This document shows positions 25,960 through 32,045 of a stretch of 57,811 bases of DNA, one piece after another. The stretch is from a virus. Below the pieces are notes generated by a model. It did no database searches and had not been told where the DNA came from. It worked only from the letters and a program-made list of their open reading frames with translations. The DNA lies in IMG/VR virus record IMGVR_UViG_3300044641_001974, positions 1-57,811 of that record; one strand, 5' to 3'. The position numbers were made by a program, and so were the translations under genes. Position 1 is the stretch's first letter. Every line of letters starts with the position of its first letter.

Positions 25960-26236
25960 AAAACACCGTAACGGTCATATTAGCAGGGGTGGTTGCATAA
26001 ATACCATTAGTGCAACGAATACCATCGCCAGGGATGCTTATGTTAAGGGATTGAGCTGCTGCGGGAGCTACAAAACTAAAAACTGTGGTACCAGCTGAGC
26101 CATTTTTAAGGGTTAAAGTGCCACCAGCAGCAGGAACACCTACTACCATTCCTTTAATCCTAGCAGGACCAGCAAAAACAGCAGCATCAGTTTGCCCTGC
26201 AGCAATTGCGGTTGATAAGACGTCATATTGAAGCAT
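25952..26236 (-). CDS. Small beta-rich structural protein (94 aa)
   Basis: A compact hydrophobic/Gly-rich protein with IKGMVVGVPAAGGTLTLKNG and SLNISIPGDGIRC, which suggests a single beta-sandwich. Similar proteins are found next to capsid-decoration genes in aquatic phages. It lies between a coiled-coil gene and DUF6321. Function inferred only as a minor structural protein. Confidence 0.5.
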   Translation of the reverse strand: MLQYDVLSTAIAAGQTDAAVFAGPARIKGMVVGVPAAGGTLTLKNGSAGTTVFSFVAPAAAQSLNISIPGDGIRCTNGIYATTPANMTVTVFYG

Positions 26237-26238
26237 AA

Positions 26239-26409
26239 TTAATCCTTTTCGTGTTCTGCTGGTGGCTCTTGCCGATCTATTTCAGTTAACAAAACGTCCA
26301 CCATTGCAATTGCTCCATTAGCCTGTTGGATAAGTTCTAAGTACTTTTGCCGTTGCTCAAGTGCCTGGTTTCTTAAATCCAACAGGTATGCTTTATCTAA
26401 CGCAGCCAT
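26239..26409 (-). CDS. Small helical protein (56 aa)
   Basis: ATG at 26407-26409 shares one base with the TAA of the 190-aa gene; TAA is 2 nt before the next ATG. The protein is predicted to be one long helix (LDLRNQALEQRQKYLELIQQ) with an acidic C-terminus. Such short coiled coils in head regions may be chaperones or oligomerising parts. It is not recognised. Confidence 0.6.
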   Translation of the reverse strand: MAALDKAYLLDLRNQALEQRQKYLELIQQANGAIAMVDVLLTEIDRQEPPAEHEKD

Positions 26410-26981
26410 TAGGCATTAAAGTTAGCAGCAGTAGCGGCAAGCAGGTAATAATCACTACCAGCAATTTTTACACGCAGTCCATGGGTAATCTCATTAACGT
26501 TGGTAATAGTGCCAGTAGCGGCTAATTTAGCACCAGCAACAGTTACGCCAGCAAGGTTTAACAAGTAACCGTTGGTATCAACAGTTGCCTTGCCTGTACC
26601 GTTAACAGAAGCGTAAATTAAAGAAGTGTTTGTGCCAGTAGATGCTCCAGTAGCACAATTAAGTTCAATTTCAACAGGAGCATAAGTACCTGAAGAAGTA
26701 CCTGCTGAAAGGGTTAATTCAGCCACAAAAGCTGAGCCTAAACCAGAGGTAGAACCAGTAGCACCATAAACAACGTTTGCTTTTAACGCATTTGAGAACG
26801 AACCCAAAGCGGCATCAGCGTTTAATTGGAAAAGAGTACGTCCGCCAACACCACCTGCACCAGTCATTGTGACTTCGGTTGTGCTTGCGTTAAAGGTAGA
26901 TGAGCCGGTAGAAGTATCGGTAATGGTAGTGATAAAACCGTTAGCTGAGGCCACTGGCCCTGTAAATGAGGTACGTGCCAT
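26409..26981 (-). CDS. Probable head decoration / structural protein (190 aa)
   Basis: A Thr/Ala/Gly-rich beta protein beginning MARTSFTGPVASANGFI, with STTEVTMTGAGGVGGRTLF and GLRVKIAGSDYYLLAA. The TGPVxSxNGF start is a frequent pattern in phage structural proteins near capsid genes. It is the first gene of the operon that runs to 20 kb and has its own promoter (27078-27106) and leader stem. The decoration role is inferred. Confidence 0.55.
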   Translation of the reverse strand: MARTSFTGPVASANGFITTITDTSTGSSTFNASTTEVTMTGAGGVGGRTLFQLNADAALGSFSNALKANVVYGATGSTSGLGSAFVAELTLSAGTSSGTYAPVEIELNCATGASTGTNTSLIYASVNGTGKATVDTNGYLLNLAGVTVAGAKLAATGTITNVNEITHGLRVKIAGSDYYLLAATAANFNA

Positions 26982-27010
26982 GGTATAACTCCTTGTATAT
27001 GCAGTACATT

Positions 27011-27124
27011 TTCCTGTAGTCTCTGCATCGTCTGCTGGGCCAGTCTACAGGAATAAAAAATCCCAGTTCCTGGTGTATTTATACCCCTAAATTCATTTGG
27101 TTGCAACAGTTTTTTAGATAAAAT
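27011..27124. promoter_or_regulatory. Overlapping divergent promoters and leader stem
   Basis: Minus strand: TTGCAA (27101-27106), 17 nt, TATAAA (27078-27083), followed by a 9-bp inverted repeat (27011-27019 / 27045-27053) in the leader of the 190-aa gene. Plus strand: TTGGTT (27097-27102), 16 nt, TAAAAT (27119-27124), 23 nt before the GNAT start. The two -35 boxes overlap in a GTTGCAAC palindrome, so only one polymerase could bind at a time. Consensus matches are moderate; activity is inferred. Confidence 0.5.
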
Positions 27125-27146
27125 GGGTTATCCCCGGAGGCGAATC

Positions 27147-27632
27147 ATGAAATTTACCATTAAGAAGGTTGATTTACGCAATGAGTCTAATAAGACCGTA
27201 ATTCTTTACCTTCAGAAAAAAATACTGCCTTCGGATGCTCCTTACAAACCAACTCACGGGCATTGGTGGTTAGCTTACACAGAAGAAGGCAAACCAGTAG
27301 CATTTGCTGGGCTAGTAAGATCACAACGATTTACAGACACAGGTTACCTTTGTCGTGCAGGGGTTTTAGATGAGTACACAGGGCACCGTTTGCAAAGACG
27401 TTTAATTAATGTAAGAATCCGTAAGGCCAAGGAATTAGGCTGGAATTGGATTATTACAGATACAACCGATAACCCTGCTTCATCTAACTCGTTAATTAAT
27501 GCTGGCTTTAAAATTTATACCCCTAGTACCCCGTGGTCGTTTAAGCACGCAATCTATTGGAAATACAGGGTAGACCAGAGCGATGCCTTACAAAGACCCA
27601 AACGATCCAAGAAAAAAGCAGGCGTTGCGTAG
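27147..27632 (+). CDS. GNAT-family acetyltransferase, plus strand (161 aa)
   Basis: ATG at 27147 is chosen over an in-frame ATG at 27123 because GGAGG lies 6 nt upstream. The protein has the GNAT order: helix, strands with HWWLAYTEEGKPVAFAGLV, then RAGVLDEYTGHRLQRRLINV (acetyl-CoA loop; the usual Q/RxxGxG/A is degenerate) and DTTDNPASSNSLINAGF. It would transfer acetyl from acetyl-CoA to an unknown substrate. It is one of two genes on the opposite strand within the structural region and overlaps the HNH gene by 50 nt. Confidence 0.75.
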   Translation: MKFTIKKVDLRNESNKTVILYLQKKILPSDAPYKPTHGHWWLAYTEEGKPVAFAGLVRSQRFTDTGYLCRAGVLDEYTGHRLQRRLINVRIRKAKELGWNWIITDTTDNPASSNSLINAGFKIYTPSTPWSFKHAIYWKYRVDQSDALQRPKRSKKKAGVA

Positions 27633-27966
27633 GGGTTCTGCCAATCATTACAAGAAAAACAAATTAAAAGTACTTATTGCTACCTATAAAAGAAAAAAAG
27701 AAGAAAGAGAAAAATGGGTTGCATTTAAAGCCAGCTTGAAATGCAGTTATTGTGACCAAAACCATCCTGCTGCGCTAGACTTTCATCACGAAGACCCCAA
27801 GCAAAAAGACCGGGAAGTCAGCTATTACGTCAAAAACTATCAATACACTAGGGCGATGGAAGAAGTTAAAAAATGCCTTGTCCTATGTGCTAATTGCCAT
27901 AGAATTTTGCACTTTAACGAAATTTCTAAAAGACAAAAGAAAAAGCCCCACCGAAGTGGGGCCTAA
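27583..27966 (+). CDS. HNH endonuclease, plus strand (127 aa)
   Basis: A Lys-rich N-terminus (~10-45) is followed by a treble-clef HNH: CSYC (Cys54, Cys57), ALDFHHED (His68-His69) and LCANCHRILH (Cys102, Cys105, His106, His110). HNH enzymes nick or cut DNA; free-standing ones in phages act as homing endonucleases or packaging nucleases. Being on the opposite strand beside the capsid gene suggests a mobile insertion. The last 22 nt overlap the terminator of the capsid operon. Confidence 0.82.
   Translation: MPYKDPNDPRKKQALRRGSANHYKKNKLKVLIATYKRKKEEREKWVAFKASLKCSYCDQNHPAALDFHHEDPKQKDREVSYYVKNYQYTRAMEEVKKCLVLCANCHRILHFNEISKRQKKKPHRSGA
27945..27962 (-). terminator. Terminator of the capsid operon, UUCG loop
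   Basis: On the minus strand the stem GCCCCAC/GTGGGGC closes a TTCG tetraloop and is followed by TTTTTC. It lies 22 nt after the capsid stop codon. On the plus strand the same bases code for the end of the HNH protein, so it is inside a gene on that strand. Confidence 0.85.
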
Positions 27967-27983
27967 CCTCACGTGAACAAGGT

Positions 27984-28895
27984 TTAGGTTGCGCCAGGTG
28001 ATCCGTAGATACCACGTGGATCAGACCAGCCGAAGCTGTAACGCTCACGAGCCTTGTAACGTACGTTGCCGGTGTCGAAGTCGCCTTCGAAAGCTGTACG
28101 GATTGGGGCACGTTGGAACATCTTGAGTCCATTTGGAGCGTCGGTTAACAAGAACCATGCCGATACGTCGGTTAGGTAATGGTTAACAACGAATCCATCA
28201 GGAATTAGACCCATAGACTTGATAGCGTTGATGTCGTTATCAGCCGTAGCAGTACGGAGAGTAGACTTCATTAAACGCTCTGCTGTGAACTGGAGTTCTT
28301 TTGGAACTACCAACTTCTTAGCAATCAAGGCAATCTTCAAACCACGCTCGTCTGTGAAACCAGCGATGTCGATGATACCTTGCTCAAGGGAGGTCTCATT
28401 CAAATCAGCAGGAGTCGTAGGACGGTTGCTGAAGTTTGGACCAAGAGCGGTTGGGTGGTTTGTTGCGCACAACTGTACGCCGTCGCCACCTGGATAGTTG
28501 CTGTCAAAGGCGTTGTTCAATACGGACGCACCAAATACCTGCTTGGTGTGAGCCATTGAACGAGCCAAAGCCTTGGTATAACGGCTTGCCAAACGGTCGT
28601 AGAGGTTGTCCTCGATTGCCTCTTCGGTAATCGAGAATGCCAATGCGATAGTCTGGTGGGTATAGCGAGCGGTAAATGACTCTTGTGCAGAATCATAGTT
28701 AACGCCAGCACCTTCAGCCTTAACTGGGGCTTGACCGAAGCCAGTTAACATAACTTCTTCTTCGAACGCACGCTCAGAATCTTCAATTTCGAAGATATCT
28801 TCGTGTTCGTTCTCATAGCGCTTGTACTCGAGACCGAATAAAGCGTTAAGACCTGGTTCTAGTTCTTTAACTAGTTGTGAACGAGTGATAGCCAT
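27984..28895 (-). CDS. Major capsid protein (303 aa)
   Basis: The helical N-terminus (MAITRSQLVKELEPGLNALF) leads to acidic helices (NEHEDIFEIEDSERAFEEE) and then an HK97-like body with FSITEEAIEDNLYDRLASRY, LAARSMAHTKQ-like helix (LARSMAHTKQVFG) and a C-terminal part with RERYSFGWSDPRG. It resembles Mu gpT-like or related major heads of podoviruses. It follows scaffold and a conserved structural gene and ends at a strong terminator, as expected for the most abundant product. No cleavage site or protease gene is apparent. Confidence 0.8.
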   Translation of the reverse strand: MAITRSQLVKELEPGLNALFGLEYKRYENEHEDIFEIEDSERAFEEEVMLTGFGQAPVKAEGAGVNYDSAQESFTARYTHQTIALAFSITEEAIEDNLYDRLASRYTKALARSMAHTKQVFGASVLNNAFDSNYPGGDGVQLCATNHPTALGPNFSNRPTTPADLNETSLEQGIIDIAGFTDERGLKIALIAKKLVVPKELQFTAERLMKSTLRTATADNDINAIKSMGLIPDGFVVNHYLTDVSAWFLLTDAPNGLKMFQRAPIRTAFEGDFDTGNVRYKARERYSFGWSDPRGIYGSPGAT

Positions 28896-28897
28896 GA

Positions 28898-29494
28898 TTA
28901 ACTAACTCCTGCTGTTGGTGCTTTATACAGATGCTCATTGATCGTAACGATCAAGTCAGCGTATGCAGCGGTTAAGTCATCGTTGCTAGGATCAGTGGTA
29001 ACACCAATAACTTTGACATTTAATGCCGAAGCAGGGTCCAAAGTACCAGTGCTGAGTTCTAATCCAGAAACGCCCGTTGTGGTATTGCCTGCTACTGTCT
29101 GTACTAAGTCAGCGTTTTTGCCGATAGCTGTTACGCCAGCGACACCAGAAGCCTGAACCAAGAACTGAGCATAAGGGTCATCCACAATGAAAGCTACGAT
29201 ATCCGAAGCAGCGATGCCACCTGGATAGTAGTTACGCCATACAGGCTTTTTGCTTGTAGGGTCGGTGTAGTTACATCCAAGGAAAACACCAAGAATGTTA
29301 GCTGCACCAGGGGTGTGTTTTACGATGAAACCGGTAGAAGCACTACCAGAAACACCGAAAGTTACGGTATCGCCCTGAAAGATTGCTGTAGCCGTACCAC
29401 TAGCGATTTTGTACTGTGTATCACCATCGCTGTTGTAGTTACTGCCTAGTTTTCCTAGAGGACGAAGACCAAAGGCTTTATTTACGTTTGCCAT
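28898..29494 (-). CDS. Capsid-associated structural protein (198 aa)
   Basis: Begins MANVNKAFGLRPLGKLGSNY, then a beta-rich body with GDTVTFGVSGSASTGFIVK, LGVFLGCNYTDPT and FIVDDPYAQFLVQA. This family is usually found directly before the major capsid gene in aquatic phages and may be a head decoration or minor capsid protein. It ends 2 nt before the capsid start. No enzyme motif. Confidence 0.65.
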   Translation of the reverse strand: MANVNKAFGLRPLGKLGSNYNSDGDTQYKIASGTATAIFQGDTVTFGVSGSASTGFIVKHTPGAANILGVFLGCNYTDPTSKKPVWRNYYPGGIAASDIVAFIVDDPYAQFLVQASGVAGVTAIGKNADLVQTVAGNTTTGVSGLELSTGTLDPASALNVKVIGVTTDPSNDDLTAAYADLIVTINEHLYKAPTAGVS

Positions 29495-29518
29495 TTGTTT
29501 TCTCCAAAATTAAATTAA

Positions 29519-30010
29519 TTAGCTTTCACTCTTAGAGTTAGAGCCACCAAAAGAAATACGAGTATTACGCTCTGGCTGCTGAAAACGCATTGTTGAATGC
29601 GCATTCTCTTTCATCATATTGTTGTCTACTGCTTCAATTTGGTCCCTTGCACGTTGGCGGTAATAAGCATTACGCTCACTGACAGTTTCTTCGGGGATTT
29701 TCGCTAAAAGTAAGCCGCCAACTCCGACGACTCCTTTGTTCCGACCATCTTCAACAGTAGGCATGGTGTTTTGATATTCTTCGGGCAACTCTTCTAAACG
29801 AACGAGTTCATATCCCTCACGAAGCTTACTAAACACATTCTGCTTGTCTTCAAAGCCTTGAACTTCAGAGCGAATCCAACGATATTTAAAACCATCTGGT
29901 GCAGGGGGAGCATCCAAACGAGAAGGAGGTGCCCATGGTTTACGTTGCGCAGTCTTTTCACGTGTTTGAGCGTTACGGGAGCTGCGATTAAATTTAACAG
30001 TATCAGTCAT
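29519..30010 (-). CDS. Head-region protein (163 aa)
   Basis: A polar, mostly disordered-looking protein with a Pro-rich start (KPWAPPSRLDAPPAPDG), a central FKYRWIRSEVQGFEDKQNVF and RLEELPEEY, and a Ser-rich end. A comparable gene lies between scaffold and capsid in related aquatic phages by my recollection. It could be a scaffold partner or a head component; the function is unknown. Confidence 0.55.
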   Translation of the reverse strand: MTDTVKFNRSSRNAQTREKTAQRKPWAPPSRLDAPPAPDGFKYRWIRSEVQGFEDKQNVFSKLREGYELVRLEELPEEYQNTMPTVEDGRNKGVVGVGGLLLAKIPEETVSERNAYYRQRARDQIEAVDNNMMKENAHSTMRFQQPERNTRISFGGSNSKSES

Positions 30011-30014
30011 GGTT

Positions 30015-30998
30015 TTATTCCTTTACGTATTTGGCATATTCCTCAATAGGAACACCAAGTTTTTTAGCAATAGCGACTTGACTAGGAGACAGTCTTACGC
30101 TGCGGCGTGCATTAGTATTTACTCCGGATGACCGGGCTGCAGGTGCAACGGCCTGCACGGGTTGCCGTTGTTGCCTGTTAGGTTGTGCAGCGAACTTCTG
30201 CGGAAACTGTGCTTTAATTCGCCGATTTAGCTCATCATAATACTCATCTGATGATCCGTCAAACCCTTCTGCTTCACGAAGCTGTTTATCTATCCCCCAA
30301 GCAGCATAGGTCATCGTTGTATCTTGACCAAACCATGGGTTTTCTTCTGCCCAAGACTCTGCCTTTGGATCAACCCGTGGAGCCTGTTGGGCTGGGGGTT
30401 GAAACTGAGGTTGTTGGTAAATCTGCTGTGGTTGGATAGGCGGGTTGTAAATCTGTGCTTGAGGTTGCTCTGCACCTCTTTCTAAATAGCCAGCAAGTTC
30501 CCGTTGCTCATGCGCTAGAGAAGCTAAGCGCTCTTGGGCTTCGGTTTCGGTGTCAATGTCACCTTCTTCACGGGCTTTTTTGATAATTTGACGAATAGTC
30601 AAAAGCTGAGTGTCTACTCGGCTCTTGGCTTCTGCCAAGCGGCCATAGTCAGAGGTAGCAGCCCGTTGCTGGGCTTGCTGGAACTGACCTTGAACGCCTT
30701 TTGCAAACTCCAAAGCTGCCTGTTCACGGCGTTCTGCCTCACGCAGCTTAGAAGTTAGCTTATCAATCCGTTTTTTAACGGTATCGCTGTATTCCTTGAG
30801 CTCTTCGCCCTGGTTATTGGCTTCTTCCTTAGCAGGCTCTTTGTCTACGGGCTCTGCTAGGGCTGGTTTGTCAGGCTCTGGAGCAAGGTCTTCTACAATC
30901 TCTGCCTTGCCCTCATCATCTATGTCGACTTGAACTTCGGGTGCGTTTTCTGCCCCTACTTCGATGTCGTAAGTCGGATTTTCAGTTACTTGTCCCAT
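30015..30998 (-). CDS. Scaffolding protein (327 aa)
   Basis: The N-terminal ~75 residues are very acidic, then a long coiled coil (~70-160: DTVKKRIDKLTSKLREAERR onward), a Gln/Pro-rich linker (~180-215), and a basic Arg/Gln-rich C-terminus (~270-327). Acidic N-terminus, helical middle and basic capsid-binding tail, placed two genes before the capsid, are the usual features of phage scaffolds. It would guide prohead assembly and then leave. Confidence 0.78.
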   Translation of the reverse strand: MGQVTENPTYDIEVGAENAPEVQVDIDDEGKAEIVEDLAPEPDKPALAEPVDKEPAKEEANNQGEELKEYSDTVKKRIDKLTSKLREAERREQAALEFAKGVQGQFQQAQQRAATSDYGRLAEAKSRVDTQLLTIRQIIKKAREEGDIDTETEAQERLASLAHEQRELAGYLERGAEQPQAQIYNPPIQPQQIYQQPQFQPPAQQAPRVDPKAESWAEENPWFGQDTTMTYAAWGIDKQLREAEGFDGSSDEYYDELNRRIKAQFPQKFAAQPNRQQRQPVQAVAPAARSSGVNTNARRSVRLSPSQVAIAKKLGVPIEEYAKYVKE

Positions 30999-31007
30999 TG
31001 TTGCTCC

Positions 31008-31460
31008 TTACATGTGCAAAATATCTTCGGGGTTGTTGATAACAGCAATGATTTCGTCATCATTTAAGATTCGGATTTCACCTTCGTCAATTCCAATACG
31101 GGAACCTGCATATCGAGTGAAAACTACCCAATCACCGTCCTTGCACCACGCTCCTGTAGGAAATTTGCTCTCGTCTTTATATGCCAAAGGACCAGTTTTC
31201 AAGACGTAACCACATACTGTGGTTATTTGGGTCTGCTTTTTGGTCTCTTCGACGTATAAAATACCGCCTTTAGATTTATTTGTGCCCCTGTAAGGTAGGA
31301 CAGCAATACGCCATCCTGTGGGAGTTGGAATACGGTCTAAAACCGCTTCCTCAATCCTATCGGGCTCTAGTTGCCCATCTTCGTTATAGGCGTCATCAAG
31401 TTCAGGCCCTCTTGCTGCCTTCTCGTCTGCCCATTTCTGCTCTAATGCAGTCAATTCCAT
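31008..31460 (-). CDS. GroES-like co-chaperonin (150 aa)
   Basis: Residues ~43-145 match the cpn10 fold in order: TGWRIAVLPYR, the mobile loop with KSKGGILYVEET (Gly65-Gly66-Ile67-Leu68-Tyr69 in place of the GroEL-binding GGIVL), CGYVLKTGP, GDWVVFTRYAGSRI, and a final DDEIIAVI. A ~40-residue acidic N-terminal extension is extra. It would cap host GroEL, as T4 gp31 does, to fold the capsid protein; its place between scaffold and portal supports this. Start preceded by GGAGAAAACC. Confidence 0.8.
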   Translation of the reverse strand: MELTALEQKWADEKAARGPELDDAYNEDGQLEPDRIEEAVLDRIPTPTGWRIAVLPYRGTNKSKGGILYVEETKKQTQITTVCGYVLKTGPLAYKDESKFPTGAWCKDGDWVVFTRYAGSRIGIDEGEIRILNDDEIIAVINNPEDILHM

Positions 31461-31478
31461 ACGGTTTTCTCCACAGGG

Positions 31479-31664
31479 TTAGTCAAAAGTCTCTTTCCTA
31501 AGCATGTCTTGTACGACCTGCTCAACAAAAGTGTAGCCCTCAAGCCTACCCATCATCTGGCGGTATTGTTCCATATTCTTCATGGACCCCGAGATCACGA
31601 GTTGTTCCGTATCCTGCCGCATGCGGCGAATTTCGTGTAGCAAGTTTTCTGTAAACTTGAGCAT
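31479..31664 (-). CDS. Small helical protein (61 aa)
   Basis: The start at 31664 (AGGAACC just upstream) is preferred over one at 31676. The sequence is a helical hairpin-like MLKFTENLLHEIRRMRQDTE and MEQYRQMMGRLEGYTFVEQ. This small gene type is often found between portal and scaffold in aquatic phages; the function is unknown. It has its own promoter and leader hairpin at 31681-31749. Confidence 0.6.
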   Translation of the reverse strand: MLKFTENLLHEIRRMRQDTEQLVISGSMKNMEQYRQMMGRLEGYTFVEQVVQDMLRKETFD

Positions 31665-31680
31665 GGTTCCTACCATGTTG

Positions 31681-31749
31681 CAAGAGGACTTTTAGCCCCT
31701 CTTGATAGCTAGTTACTGTGAATATACACAGTATATTTCAAAAAATCAA
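31681..31749 (-). promoter_or_regulatory. Promoter with operator-like palindrome and leader hairpin
   Basis: Minus strand: TTGATT (31744-31749), 17 nt, TATATT (31721-31726). The -10 is framed by ACTGTG (31727-31732, upstream) and CACAGT (31715-31720), a 6-bp inverted repeat. The transcript then starts with a 7-bp stem, 31681-31687 with 31698-31704, just before the 61-aa gene. The -35 overlaps the stop codon of the DUF6496-like gene. Confidence 0.55.
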
Positions 31750-32045
31750 TAAATACCTACAGGAAGTTTTCCGTCACGCTTGTACGTAACAGTCCCCCCT
31801 CGTTTTTGAATAGCCCTTTTCTGACTAGCCACCACATTACGGGGCTTTTCCGACGAAACCGAGCCACCTTCTTTTTTCTTTTGGACGCCCGCTTTTTTAA
31901 GGCTAATTGCCACCGCCTGCTTGACCGCAGCTTTTTTAGACTTAGGAGTGCTCGTACCGATACGCCCCTTAGACTGGTATGTGTCGACGAGTTCTTGGAT
32001 GTTTCCACTAACTGTTTTTCTACTGCTTCCGGGTTTGAGAGGCAT
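31746..32045 (-). CDS. DUF6496-like small basic protein (99 aa)
   Basis: The start at 32045 is preferred (GGAGCCCAAA before ATG); it overlaps the portal end by 26 nt. MPLKPGSSRKTVSGNIQELV and KQAVAISLKKAG match the DUF6496 pattern, a family common in aquatic phages. A double-glycine motif (EGGSV) and strongly basic C-terminus follow. The function is unknown; DNA or nucleoprotein binding is possible. Confidence 0.65.
   Translation of the reverse strand: MPLKPGSSRKTVSGNIQELVDTYQSKGRIGTSTPKSKKAAVKQAVAISLKKAGVQKKKEGGSVSSEKPRNVVASQKRAIQKRGGTVTYKRDGKLPVGIY

Noticed and set aside
27123-27146. Upstream start for the plus-strand GNAT
   Set aside because: The start at 27147 has a good Shine-Dalgarno 6 nt away; the longer one overlaps the -10 box of its own promoter.
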